Of a DNA stretch of 64,000 nt, positions 41,746-53,251 are shown piece by piece. Positions within the stretch are counted from its first letter, which is position 1, and the number at the start of each line of letters is the position of its first letter. The notes under the pieces are model-generated. The model did not search any database and was not told where the DNA came from. It saw nothing but the letters and a program-made list of their open reading frames with translations. Origin of the DNA: Paroedura picta (Eukaryota; Chordata; Lepidosauria; Squamata; Gekkonidae); assembly GCF_049243985.1 (NCBI RefSeq), contig NC_135382.1:23540990-23604989 (forward strand). Direction: 5' to 3'. The position numbers and the translations under genes were made by a program.

Positions 41746-44700
41746 GAAGCACCTATTCTCCCTTCCAAGTTCTTAGAAGGTAGAATGTCAAGAACACACA
41801 AAACTGCACAGCAACACTGCCTCCATCCCATGGCTCAGCTTGCCATCTTGTGGTTAAGACTTGTTCCTGCAGTGTTTTTAAAACCAGACGAAGGGCTTTT
41901 TCCTGAATGCAATCTAAGCAAGAGTTCTAACCTTTCAAGACCACTGGAGTCAATGGGTTTAGAAGGGTGCATGTCTGCTTATGATTGCATGTAAAACAGG
42001 GACTGAGGGAAACAACAGAAGCAGAGGCGGTTTATGGGGTATTTTTGCTGATTTTAAAGGAACTAAAAAAGAACCTGGATCAGGGACCTCCGTTACTCCG
42101 CACATTAAAGAAAGCAGCTTTTGTATGTACAGCTGTTTTCTAGCTCATGCTCCCCAGAAACAATTTCCACATGAATTCAGCTGCCATGGATCCCTTCAGC
42201 AGATACTGCATATGATTTTGGACAGATTCAAGGATGAACACATCATGCAGGAATAACAAAAGTATGTTTGGGTTATGGTTGAATTACCTAACACTTTTGC
42301 TTATACTGATGCTGACAGACAACATGTCCTTGCAGAATTAACACTTTTTAATTTGCCTTTAAATGTCATGAATGCCCACTGGAGTAGTTAGGAAGTCACC
42401 TATTTTGTTGAGGGAGCATGAGGTTTTTAAAACCAAGTGGCTAGCTATTCTTAATAAGTGGTCTAATGACCTCTTGCTGCTTATAATAGAGAAATCTCTT
42501 AAGTGAATGTGTGTCGGATGACAGCATGGAATGATGTTTGGCTAATTTTAAACAGGATTGGTACACTGAAGACTCTAAACTAAAAATTTTAGAGCAAAAA
42601 TTTTAATCCTTGACTCAGATTAACGAAAATAAGCAAAAGAAGTTTAATAGAGATCAAAGAGATCAAATGTCTACTTTTGGTTGTCTGACCTTGGCTCTGA
42701 AAAAAAAAATAACTTGGTATCAACAATGCAGTGTTTCTGATTTAGATTCTACAGAAGGATCCTCCTCTGGTGAGGAAGATACTTTTAGAAGACCTCTTAC
42801 TAGACTATTTATGCAGCAAAATAGAAATACGTTGCAGGTTTTTTCAGAGATCCACAAAAAATGTAGTAATTCACCTCTTCTAAACATTCCAGTGATGATT
42901 CATTGCAAACTTTGGACGGTAGCTTTCCTTGTTCCCACCAAGTTGTGATCCTTTTTGTACTAGAGTAGAACTGTTTTGTTTGATAAAGTTAGAAGCTCAT
43001 TTTAGGGACTGTTATGTCCCACAAGTCAACTTTTCACGCTCATTCCACCTGGAGTGTCCCCAATATTGTTTTTCAAATACTTGAAGAATACTTGAATTAG
43101 CAGAATGTCATCTCTCCAAGGTGCATCGGATTAGTATCCCTGTTAGAAAATTGATTCAATCCTTTGGTGATGATGATATACGTAAATTGTGAAGCCAGCT
43201 GATAAAGGGGAGCAATCATACTTAACAGAGAAGATTACAGGGCAGAGGTGCTGCAGCAACTTGGCAACATTCGGGCTTTCGTTCTGATTCTACCTCTAAG
43301 GTCAGCAATATAATTAAGACTGTTGTGAATGAGGCTCAGGCACTATATTTCAGAACCAGTAGCTTAATTTTTACTGTTAAATTTCCAAGAACTTCAGTTT
43401 TTTACATTCTTCCTTGATTCATAAAGTGATTCTTCCTCCTCCATTATAAGTTCATTGTACAATGGGATTCTTCTTCCCGTAGGTTCCTCCTACATATTTT
43501 CATATGGACCTTCTTGATATTATCTTTGATTATTTTTACCGTCACATGTTCTTAAGTAATGTTTTGGAATGTTTTATTGGTATTTTAATGGGATTTTATC
43601 AACTTTTATCTGCCATGAGCTGGTTTACTGAGAGTGGCAGGGTAAAAAAAACTAATAATAAACAATAAAACAAAACCATCAGCCATTAAACTCTGTTTAA
43701 TAGACAATGTACAAGAAAAAGGTCAAGCAGTTATGTAGTCAACTATACAGAAGTTTGGAATCTACAATATATGAAAAAACCTGAAGCTTACCATTTACTA
43801 GCAGCAAGTGAAAACTTGAATTTCAGCATCACCTGAAAAGTCAGACTGCCTACACACAAGAAAATGTTTCTTTAATGTAGACGCAAACTTTCATCTCTGA
43901 TCTGAAAGATTCACATTGCAAACTCATGGAGTTCTGGAAGGAGGTGCAGACTGGAGAGGTGGCCAACACAGAAGTGTCAGGTTCAGAATGCCTTCAAAAG
44001 AACAAGGAATCAAACACCTATGTATTATGGACAGCTCCTTCAAGCAGAGCCCAAAGGCACTTTGGATATGCTGCTTTTAAGCAGGGTACAGTGAAAAGCT
44101 CAGGATTTTAAGGTGTACCCATGACATTTAAGTACCCGATTCAGACAGGCAACCACTGCACACATTTTAATTACTTAGGATAAAGCACTAGTCGTTATTA
44201 GTGAGAATATTTTAAAGAGGGTTTTAAAAGCCTCTTACTAAATGGATTCACTAAAACTGTTCAAAGATAGTTTACGGAGACAGATTAATTAAGGCCACGC
44301 TATGATGAGGACACCAGTCAGTTTTCACAAGCTTATTGCAAAACCTCCGGTTCTGACGCTCTTGAGTCTGTAATGTGACAGTTCCTTTATCAGATACAAT
44401 GCAGGACCTCAAGGTAACAGATACCAAGAAAAGAATGCTTGTATCACTTTTTCACTGCAGTCTGAATAGCAGGAAAAATTATCTTGATAAGAAACAAACT
44501 CCCATCTCAATTCTTTCTGTTAGATAAGTGGTATCCTTCACAGGAAACTATTTACACAAGAGTATTCATTGCACTGGACTGTACAATTTCCTTCTGTAAA
44601 ACTGGAGCCTATGAATCCTTTCAACCAAGACGTCTTCTGATGGTTTTCTGATGCAGAAAGGCGTCTTATGATGCAAAGATTTTCTCCAAGGGAGGAAGAC

Positions 44701-45161
44701 TTAGTAGAAGTCGGTTGTGGGGCACAATCCACTGCTTCTGAACAAGTACGGCCTTTTTTTTTGCATAAATCTTCTTTGTAAAATTATAATACATACATAC
44801 CAAGCAATTCACTGGTTGCAAAAGTTACTACACTCAGTGTAATTTAAAGAGTAAACACATTCCAACAGGAATCAAATTCTCCTTGTATCTCCACCCACTG
44901 CAGCAGCCTTACTTACATGAAAGTTCTGTATTGCTGGAAACGCTCTATATCCAAAATCTGATTATACAATTCACTGACCCTCCGGAATGCCACCATGGTT
45001 TCGAGTCTACAAATACATGTCAGATTTCAGCTGCTGAATACAGAAGAGATATCTTTTTATCTGACACCTGGCCACCAGAACGTTCAAGCTGGTACCCCAT
45101 CTTGCTCCAGCAGAGCCGACAGCTGCAGTGCTAGGTTACCGTCTGAGTAACAGGCAGCTAT

Positions 45162-45320
45162 TCAGTTGACCACAGCTGGGGGACCCTCTGGTAAGAGAGA
45201 CACAAAGAAAGCCTTGAAGAAGAGCCAAGCTGTGCTCACAAACGAAGGTGCTGCTGGTTCACTCTCTGGTACAGCTTCAGGGCCTTCCACCATTTCATCT
45301 TGGCCATCAACATTTTCCTC
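45162..45320 (-). CDS. HERPUD1: HERPUD1 exon 8 (last)
   Basis: Ends in TGA at 45162-45164. The acceptor is atatcagCAG, a NAGNAG tandem, so the exon may start at 45320 or 45323 (one extra Gln). Encodes an acidic stretch then SFVSTAWLFFKAFFVSLLPE, the hallmark human C-terminus. Confidence 0.95.
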   Translation of the reverse strand, partial: EENVDGQDEMVEGPEAVPESEPAAPSFVSTAWLFFKAFFVSLLPEGPPAVVN

Positions 45321-48300
45321 CTGCTGATATGGAGAGAAAGATTTAGAATAATCCCAAGATGCTTCATATCATCAATTATGACTATTCTCCATAACTGGGC
45401 ACTTTGAATTGTTACCTTAAGTAAAACATTTGCAGCATTCATCAGTGTCCAATGATTTAAATGAATTTGACACATACATTCATGCAAACGGCACAAAATG
45501 AAATCCATTTCATACCAAAACCCTTTTAATCAAATGGTCTTGGGCACAAGTTGTAAATCTATAGTGCTACCTAGCCCTTAAAAGTCCAATAAGCAGCACC
45601 GCGACAATGGTCAGTTGTGCTGGTTTTTATTAGAGTAGAATAAAGTGCTTTCTTTTAGAAATTCTGAAAAATCTCCTCTTGTGCAACATCAGGAGTATTG
45701 GAGCAATCTTTCCCCGTTTCCCAGCCACGACAAGCAGTTGGGAACAGTTGATATAAGCACTATGCCCATATAGCCTGAATTTCTCTGTCACACCAAGCAA
45801 TTTACATGATCTTAATGCCAAGCACTAGATCATTTAAAAAGCAACCCTACAATTCCTAACCATACTTAAGAAGTTCTGGCAAGCTCTGTGTGACTTAAGT
45901 CTAGCTGGAAGCTTTAAAGATCGGTTGCTTTGAGCTTTGAACATTTGACAAAAGGAGCTCTGCAGACGTAATGGCTGAACATATGACAGGTCAGGACCTT
46001 ACCTGCAAGTTATTGTTTTGGTCTTGGTTAACAGCTGCTTGTGGGGGAACATTGTTCTGAGCTGGCCTCCGCCTAAAAGGGAACCATCCAATCTGATGCC
46101 TGAGAAGAACAGGTATTTGCATTTATTGGTCTTATGCTTTAAAACAAATTCTCGTCTACTATGTATTTTCTGAATTATAGAAAGTCAGCCAAGTATTGGA
46201 TAGAATGCTACAAAAAGCCTCCCTTCCTGCTCCCCAAAAGCAGTATCGCTCACTCAGAATCTCTAGTATGAACATTCATGCAGTCCCATTCATGCAGTTG
46301 TCTGGGTACATCATCTCATGCCATGGTTCAGCAGAAGATTGGGCTGCCCTGATGAAGCTCAGGTGTGCTACCTTCTAGAACAAGGGTAGTCAACCTGTGG
46401 TTCCCAGATGCCCATGGACTACAATTCCCATGAGCCCCTGCCAGCAAATGCTGGCAGGGGCTCATGGGAATTATAGTCCATAGACATCTGGAGGACCACA
46501 GGTTGACTATCCCTGTTCTAGAAGACAGACGCTGCAATTTCAACAGCTGTTGCTGGATTTCTATGCAAAGCCCTCTCCCCATCACGGAACTGGATACCCC
46601 ATTTATCCATTTTATCCAATGTTAGGTAAAGGTAAAGGTATCCCCTGTGCAAGCACCGAGTCATGTCTGACCCTTGGGGTGACGCCCTCTAGCGTTTTCA
46701 TGGCAGACTCAATACGGGGTGGTTTGCCAGTGCCTTCCCCAGTCATTACCGTTTACCCCCCAGCAAGCAAGCTGGGTACTCATTTTACCGACCTCGGAAA
46801 TGTTAGTACCTCATTAACATGCCATTTTATTCTAATTACGGTTAATCCTTTTATGGATCTTGCCATTAATGATTTATTGACTGATTAAAGTTTAGAAGTT
46901 GTTGGCATCAATCCACGCTCCTAAGTGCCTGAAACGCGGACAGAATTGCTGTCTATACTTACAGGTACATCAGAAGAGTGCCCACCATCACCATGAGGAG
47001 TCTGCTCATGCTGGAGTAGAAGTACACGATGTTGACAAACACATAGAAAAGGGTCGCCGAATACAGCCAGTCCAGCCAATCCCGGTTGCCTTCTTCATCC
47101 TCTTCCATCAGAGGACCTCCCTGTGCATTCATTTGTAGATTTTGATTAACTCCAGGGTTCACTGGAGGGGGAGCATTGGGGTTTCCAGGCTGATTTCCAG
47201 CAGGAAATGCTCCAGGGAGAGGAGCTGGAGCAGCAACGGGGGCCACTGGGATTTCCTGTGTACTTTGTGTAGGAGGTAATTCATTTGAAGCAGCACTGGC
47301 AGCCATACTGGGTAGAAGAAAAAAAGCAATGCACTACTTTGAAAAGCAAACATTTGCTGGATTTCATTTCACATTAAAACTTTACTGCCAGTACACCAGG
47401 TGGTGATGAACTCCTTTGAAGCCTGTATCTTTCAACATAAACCATACAATGTCTTAAATTTCAGCATCAATTTCGCCACTCCATATTAATCTCTTGAAAT
47501 TTACAAGGTTACAATCCATTCTCAGCAGAGAATGGGGTAAAGAACCAATCCCTGACTGTGGGAACTATACACATTGTTTCACATGGTTAGCAAGGAGAGG
47601 AGAATTGAAATGCATTTCAGTAAACTCTTGATAGTCCTACAGTACACTGTACAATCTTCTAGGACTGAGCTCAGTTTAGCAAATGGCCAAACACTAATGT
47701 AACCTTCTTATTAATCTCTACAATGAGTTCCAAGAAATTGGAAAGTAGGGGGAAATGCTTTAGAGCCACATTGTATAAGCAGTTTGTCAAGAAACTTGGA
47801 AACACCCAAGTTAATTTCCAATAAGGATAAACCAAGGAAACAAAGACTTACTATTGCATGTAGTACTGCCTTGCATAAAACTGCTGGAACCAAAACTGCA
47901 GCATGCGGTACGTGGTATACGAATGATAGCCAGGAGTCACACCTTGAAAGGTATGCTGTGTCACATGAGGCCTTATTTCAGGAGAAGAAAATATATTTAA
48001 GTACTGCTACTCCGCCACCACCACCCCCCATCCCCAAAGAGATACAAAGATTTCTGAAAAGCTGTAGCCTGAATAATCTGTTCAACATAATATATTTCTG
48101 GTAAGGGCTTGGAGGAGCGTGTCTCATGGCTTAAGTGCCACTCAGTGTTTAACACCCACTCAGGGCAGTTGTCCCGCCCCCGAGTACCTCCTCCTCCAAC
48201 TGGCTTGCCTGTCTGTCCATCGGCCAGCCAATCGCTTGCCATCTCCCACCCCTGGCCACCTGCTCCTCCTTCCACTTCTCTCTGAGGCTCAGAGTCTGCA

Positions 48301-51300
48301 AATCCCTGCTGTATGACAGCTTCCCCGAGCAGTGAGTTCCCTAACAGCTGCCTGCAGCCTTTCCAGGTCCTGGGGGGAGGCAGAGGCCATAGGCAGAGTT
48401 CTTCCACCACCACCACCCAAATCTAGCACCCATTGTATTCCGGAATGCCCCTAGCCCCTATATACCTTACTGTTAGATCCACTACATTCTATGCTGCAAG
48501 AATAGGAATTTAATGGAGCTGCAAGCTAAGGTTCCATTGGGAGGAAACTTCCTGAAGCTAAAATGTGCGTATGGCCAGGTGTAAGAACTGCAGCGCTCTT
48601 TCAAGGTTTTCTGTATCTGTACTATACATACCTATTACCAGCTTCCCCTGTTGTAACTGGCTGGTTACTGGAATTCTCCCTTCGACTCCCAGCATGGGTT
48701 GCCGGAGGCACAGGAGGATCTTGGTTACATGCTGCTGACTCTTTCTTGTCCTCAGCAACCTAAACACGAAAATACTTTTTAGACTGTGCCTGGCTGCCCA
48801 TTCTCAAACAAGAAGGGTGGGAAGGAGAACTGTAACTGCTAAAGTGGACAATGCCTCCAACATTATTTTAAAAGGCAGTTTAGAAATCTAAACAGAAATT
48901 ATCTGTTAATATCATACCTTTCCAGCAGTTTCTTGTACATGTGGCACATTCTTTGAGTTGCACACCAGGTGGACAGCATGCACCATCTCATGCTGAAACA
49001 CAAAATCAGCAAATAAGATTAAAATGTTGACTACAGCTGTATCTACACATTATGGCAATTAGGCAATCATTCACAACTAGATTGTCCTGTGCAGACAAGC
49101 CAATCCAGTGCATTGTCCTATGCAATGTGAATGCAGCTCATAATTACTTAATTTTATGAGTGTGATAGCCTACTTATTAGAAGCAGTATTATTACATTGC
49201 ATTATGTACCTTGGCAAGCACCTCTTGCAAGCATAGATGGTCAGGCAACAGCTTCCCAGAATAAATCAACCGCTGAGAATCTTCAGGCTGAAAAAAAAAG
49301 AAAAGACAGAAATCATAGTGGTCAAGTTCCATTTTAAACATGGCCATTTGAATATTTCCTCTTAAAGATGAAATTATCTTTACTCAAGAAAAAGGAATTG
49401 TGTCTTTTGGATGGCTTATTAAATGGATGCTTTTGTGTTTTACACTTTCTCCATCTACTCTTGATGTTTATATAGGCAGATATGCATAATGACAATTTAT
49501 AATTTGATTCGGATTTCTAAAATGAGGTTCTGATGTGACAGTCAAGATATTGTCACATGTCTACCTCTAGATGGCAACATGTTTCAAATAATGTTTCAGT
49601 TGTCTAGCAAAAATTTTGGAGCTGTTTTACTTCAGGTATGATGGGATGGAAGTAATCATTTCCATGCCATCATACTGTACCCTCCAGAAGGAAACTTCTT
49701 TATTACCTGCCCCCTACTCGAGGTTAAAATCATGGACTAATATGGCCACAGCCCCTAATCTGGTAAACATCAATAATCCCAATCATAGATGAGCCTTCTC
49801 CAAAGCAAAGATGGATATACTTTAATCCCCACTGTCTCACTTTAAGCCCTTGGAAAGTTATTTGGATCATGCAGAGGGGCACCTTGTGACGTTTTTACTA
49901 GGAGATAGGATTAAGTCAGTTTCAAGTGATATAGCAAAACAGGAAAAGGAAAGTTTTAGCTAATCAAATTTGGCAGTTTTAATAGCATTTTGCACTAATT
50001 TATGTCAGCAAAGTCTGTTTTGTATTTGGTGATTAATTGTGTGTGTATGTACATATACACACACACACTTATATATTGTTGGTGATTGACCATATTAATA
50101 AACTACTACCTACCTACCAACCATCATACTGTATCTGAGAAAATATGCGTGCACACGAAAGCTCATACCTTGAATAAAACTTTGTTGGCCCTAAAGGTAC
50201 CATGGGACTAGAAACTGGTTCTGCTGCTTCAGACCAACATGGCTACCCTCTTAGTAACTCCGTTCTGGTCTCAAACAGTTACATTAATTTTAACAGCTTC
50301 ACAAAGCAATCTTTAAATTGCGACAGACTGGGAAAACAGGATATAGACATTATATTACCTTTGATTACTAAAGGGTTTGCCAAAACTTTCCATTTCTCTT
50401 CCCTTGCAGAAGATACCCAAATACCGCTCAACTCTTGCACAAAACATTCAACTATCTCATTTCCAACTGCTGCTGGACTTTCTCCACAGAACATTCATGC
50501 AATCCAATGCCTGCTTGTGGGATTTCTATCCAGCCCTATATATGTTTTAAAGCTTATTACAAAAACCTATGACACATAAATGTATATCTAGGCATCATTT
50601 CTTAAGAAATTGCCCTTTTTAGAGCAGACCTAGGGAGAAAGAAGTAGTAGTTGGTGCTTACATGCCACTTTGCTCTACTAGGAGTCTCAAAGCGACTTAC
50701 AATCGCATTCCCTTTCCTCTCCCCACAACAGACACCCTGCGAGGTAGGTGAGGCTGAGAGAGCCCTGATATTACTGCTTGGTCAGAACAGTTTTATCAGT
50801 GCCATGGTGAGCCCAAGGTCACCCAGCTGGCTGCATGTGGAGGAGTGGAGAATCAAACCCAGCTTAGAAGATAACCACAGAGCACTATCTGCCAATCTAG
50901 GCCCTCACCTGGGTGACCCCAACTAGTCTGATTGCATCAGGTCTTGGAAACTAAGCCAGGCTGGCTCTATTTAGTATTCGGATGGGAGACCACCAAGAAA
51001 ATCCAAGACTGCTACACAGGTGAGCAACAGCAAACCACCTCTGATCATTTTTTGCCTTGAAAACCCAGCATCCCCCAGTTAATTGAGCTGTGACTTGACA
51101 GCACTTTCCACCACCCATATACAAAGATCTACAACACAAAACAAAAAAAGCCAACACACTATTGCATCACTCTGTTTGGACACAAACTGTCCAAAACAGC
51201 TTAACCTCTAAGAACCGGACAGCTGGCGCTTGGAGGCTATCCAGACTCTGAGTCACTGCTCAGTGACACAAACGTTCCCTCACCTCTCACATGAGGCACA

Positions 51301-52362
51301 GGTGCTGCAAAATTGCAAAACATGAACAGCAACCCATTAAGGAGTCGTGAGGAGCAAAGCTGGCACCAACTGAACTCCCAAGGAGGACTTCAAACCAAAT
51401 TGGCAACCTTATACAGAAGGCATTGTGACCAGCAACCTAATCTTCGGGGAAGAAATGGCAGATTACACCCCCCTTTCCTTTTCTAAATTAATACAATCTT
51501 ATTGTTTACAGAAAACCCTTTTTCTGGGCAGAGAACAAAGGAAGACAAGACTACAACATTCAAAAACAAAGATTCAAGTGGATAGTTGCGTCAATCTGAA
51601 GCAGCAGAACCAATTTCTAGTCCCGGGACACCCTTAAAACCAACAAAAGTAATTTAAGGTATGGGCTTTCATGTGGAAGCTCATATACCTTGAATAAAAC
51701 TTTTGTTTGTCTTAAAGGTGTCCTTGGCCTCTAAATTGGTCCTGTTCCTGGAAGCAAAGCAAGCGCCGAAGCCCTGGCTCAGTCAATGCGCCTAGTGGGC
51801 GGCCTCCATCTCCCACCCCAGTTCAGCTGGCAGGAAAGACAAGCGGGGCCCCCCTCAGGCTCCGCCCCCAGGGCGGCCCCCTCCGTGTCCAATCCCCAAC
51901 CCCGCGGCCTGTAGGCTCCGCCCCCACACTTGCCACGATTCCTTCCTGGAAAGGGGGGGGGCCGAGAGGAGAGGACGGCGCCCCGAGAGGGCCAAACTTC
52001 AGCATCGCAACGCCCAACCGAAACACGGAGGCAGCCAAACACACCCGCCCAACTGCGGCGCTCCCCCCCCTCCCGTGATAACCCAAAGTAGACTGCGCCT
52101 GAAGCGGGACGCTCTACCACGGGGCGCCGGGCGGTCGTAGTGCCCGACCCTCGGGAGAGCCACCGCCCGCCCCCCCGTCCAATCAGCTCAGCCCCCAGAA
52201 AGAGAGGCTCACCGGCCCGTCCGGGTGGAGGCGCCGGAGCTCCGCCTTGAGGCGCCGCACTCTCCAGGATCGCCGAGCGGGCAGGAGCAGATCCGGGTGC
52301 CGCTGCGCGGGGCTCTTGACGATGAGCGTGACGTCGCCTTGCTCCCGGCCGGCGGCCTCCAT
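45162..52362 (-). CDS. HERPUD1: HERPUD1, ER-membrane ubiquitin-like domain protein (complete, 8 coding exons)
   Basis: ER-stress-induced membrane protein that scaffolds the HRD1 ubiquitin ligase in ER-associated degradation. Exons: 52213-52362, 49210-49287, 48918-48992, 48632-48759, 47852-47971, 46963-47307, 46003-46099, 45162-45320 (or to 45323). Total 383 or 384 aa (human 391). Residues 10-90 form the ubiquitin-like domain (VTLIVKSPAQRHPD, QRLIYSGKLLPDH, HAVHLVCN). FWFQQFYARQYYMQY and a Pro/Asn-rich stretch follow, then NRDWLDW and paired hydrophobic segments (about 265-300) that form the membrane hairpin. The end STAWLFFKAFFVSLLPEGPP is almost as human. The ATG at 52360-52362 is the start used in human. 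Coding is intact; the promoter carries ER-stress elements. Confidence 0.96.
46003..46099 (-). CDS. HERPUD1: HERPUD1 exon 7
   Basis: Acceptor cttctcag, donor TTGCAG followed by GTAAGG. Encodes IGWFPFRRRPAQN and NQDQNNNLQ, like human VGWFPFRPRPVQN and NQDPNNNLQ. Confidence 0.94.
46381..46515. mobile_element. Palindromic hAT MITE, copy 11 (HERPUD1 intron 6)
   Basis: Ends CAAGGGTAGTCAACC / GGTTGACTATCCCTG with perfect, palindromic target duplication TTCTAGAA at 46373-46380 and 46516-46523. Confidence 0.93.
46623..46798 (-). mobile_element. Sauria SINE, 5'-truncated (HERPUD1 intron 6)
   Basis: Only the BovB-like tail part is present, ending at CCGACCTCGG. A short duplication (AATGTTA) flanks it. 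Confidence 0.88.
46963..47307 (-). CDS. HERPUD1: HERPUD1 exon 6 (Pro-rich region and membrane segment)
   Basis: 345 bp; acceptor tctacccag, donor TACCT followed by GTAAGT. Encodes a Pro/Ala-rich stretch, NQNLQMNAQGGPLMEED, NRDWLDW and hydrophobic segments up to LLMYL that form the ER-membrane hairpin. Confidence 0.95.
47852..47971 (-). CDS. HERPUD1: HERPUD1 exon 5
   Basis: Acceptor cctgaaataag, donor CAATA followed by GTAAGT. Encodes TFQGVTPGYHSYTTY and FWFQQFYARQYYMQ, strongly like human. Confidence 0.92.
48632..48759 (-). CDS. HERPUD1: HERPUD1 exon 4 (linker)
   Basis: Low-complexity acidic and Ser-rich linker beginning VAEDKKESAACNQDPP. Two donors are visible: GGTAAT at 48638 breaks the downstream frame, while AATAG followed by GTATGT at 48631 keeps it (joining to RPHVTQHTFQG). 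I chose the second. Confidence 0.85.
48918..48992 (-). CDS. HERPUD1: HERPUD1 exon 3
   Basis: 75 bp, phase 0 on both sides. Encodes HAVHLVCN, the last strand of the ubiquitin-like domain, and the start of the linker; donor AAAG followed by GTATGA. Confidence 0.92.
49210..49287 (-). CDS. HERPUD1: HERPUD1 exon 2
   Basis: 78 bp, phase 0 on both sides; donor AAG followed by GTACAT. Encodes QRLIYSGKLLPDHLCLQ of the ubiquitin-like domain. Confidence 0.95.
50145..50255 (+). repeat. Single arm of the foldback-like repeat (HERPUD1 intron 1)
   Basis: Contains CACGAAAGCTCATACC, TTGAATAAAACTTTGTTGG and CTTCAGACCAACATGGC in the order seen at 29700-29800. Confidence 0.6.
50641..50875 (-). mobile_element. 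tRNA-derived SINE, HERPUD1 intron 1
   Basis: Minus copy; head partly lost. A 5S-derived SINE follows at 50905. Confidence 0.82.
50905..51115 (+). mobile_element. 5S-rRNA-derived SINE (HERPUD1 intron 1)
   Basis: Contains AGTATTCGGATGGGAGACCA and the Lys-rich-like tail GCCTTGAAAACC. Confidence 0.85.
51585..51745. repeat. Foldback-like repeat with both arms (HERPUD1 intron 1)
   Basis: About 160-bp inverted repeat: AGAACCAATTTCTAGTCCCG ... near-inverse at the right end (TAAATTGGTCCTGTTCC). Same family as 29075-29805. Confidence 0.55.
52213..52362 (-). CDS. HERPUD1: HERPUD1 exon 1
   Basis: 50 codons, MEAAGREQGDVTLIVKSP at the start; donor GGCCG followed by GTGAGC. Begins the ubiquitin-like fold. 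GC-rich, within the promoter CpG island. Confidence 0.95.
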
Positions 52363-52458
52363 CGCGACCCCCGAAGCCCTTCGCACCCCTCTCGCTCGCG
52401 TCCGAACCTCCCCTCAGGGACCGAGACTCGCAACAGCCGCGCCTCAGCCGACGGCTCC

Positions 52459-52465
52459 TTTTATA
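52459..52465 (-). promoter_or_regulatory. TATA box of HERPUD1
   Basis: TATAAAA on the minus strand, about 97 bp upstream of the start codon, in a GC-rich setting (ccTATAAAAgg). Predicted start of transcription is near 52430. Confidence 0.75.
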
Positions 52466-52512
52466 GGCTCGCCGACGCCTGGTCCCGCCTCTCTTCCGCC
52501 GCGAGGCGTCGC

Positions 52513-52531
52513 TGTGGCTTCGGCTGATTGG
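52513..52531 (-). promoter_or_regulatory. ERSE-like element of HERPUD1
   Basis: On the minus strand CCAAT, nine bases, CCACA: one mismatch to the ER stress response element CCAAT-N9-CCACG bound by NF-Y plus ATF6/XBP1. It lies about 50 bp upstream of a TATA box, in the right orientation. Confidence 0.65.
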
Positions 52532-52556
52532 CCGGCGTGAGGCTCCCGTGTGCTCT

Positions 52557-52567
52557 CGTGGGCCTAT
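52557..52567 (-). promoter_or_regulatory. ERSE-II-like element of HERPUD1
   Basis: ATAGG-C-CCACG on the minus strand, one mismatch to ERSE-II (ATTGG-N-CCACG). Human HERPUD1 is known to carry both ERSE and ERSE-II, so the pair here is probably orthologous. Confidence 0.5.
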
Positions 52568-53251
52568 CGGGATCCGCATGCCTCGCTCTCCTGGGGCGGG
52601 GCTAAGGAGCTGTCACGCTCCCGCGGGGCGAGGAGGAACAGCTGAGCGAGGGGTGCAGCCTGGGACGCTGGGATCTGGAGCCAGGGGTCAAGCCAGGGGG
52701 CACCCTTTGGAAAAGGGGGCCGCGTCACTTTCCTGCACCCATTTATTTTGTTTGTTTGTTTTTAAATTTATTTATTTGGATTTTTATGCCGCCCTTCCCT
52801 ACGGCTCTGGGCGGTTTGCATGGAACGTTGCAAAAAAAATTACATAGAACATGGGCTTGACTCTATTGATCTTGGGCAGGGAAGGAGTCCTTCCTGAGTG
52901 GACTTCCGTTCACCGCTTCCCTCCAGAAGCAAGAAATCGGATGGGATGGACTACAAGTTGTTCCCTTTGATACAAGTTGCTACTGTTACAATGTTACACG
53001 TTCAAATCATGAGGTTTACTACATTGCAGTGTATGATGAATGTTTCAGTGTAACCCCACTGGTATATACCCCGGTATATAAATGCAATACAATAAAAAAT
53101 AAATATATGGGTCCCCATTCTGTCAACCATACCCCTAACTGAATGTGCCTTTCAGTTTGTCTTGCAGAGCATTGTTAATAATGTTTGCTTTGGAAGGGCT
53201 CATGAAATGCACGTGTGTTTGAAACAGAACAAGCTCCAGGAACAAAGACAC

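Larger units (their letters stand above)
36440..45160. other. CETP-HERPUD1 spacer
   Basis: About 8.7 kb. It holds CETP upstream DNA, five tRNA-derived SINEs, AGGGTTGCCA-type remnants and the HERPUD1 3'UTR at its right end (length unknown; one ATTAAA on the minus strand lies at 44166-44171). 42250-43670 is AT-rich, has short ORFs and ends in a LINE-like tail (43560-43670); I could not classify it. No other gene is supported. Confidence 0.5.
51780..52720. promoter_or_regulatory. CpG island spanning HERPUD1 promoter, exon 1 and start of intron 1
   Basis: Very GC-rich and CG-dense, unlike the DNA on either side. Long ORFs seen here are by-products of base composition. Confidence 0.75.

Noticed and set aside
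48639-48759. Shorter HERPUD1 exon 4 using donor GGTAAT
   Set aside because: Breaks frame with exon 5; the GTATGT donor seven bases on restores it and gives the human-like NRP junction.
51779-52579. 266-residue minus-strand ORF over HERPUD1 exon 1
   Set aside because: Arises from the stop-poor, GC-rich CpG island; a different frame from HERPUD1, Arg/Gly-rich and without a domain.
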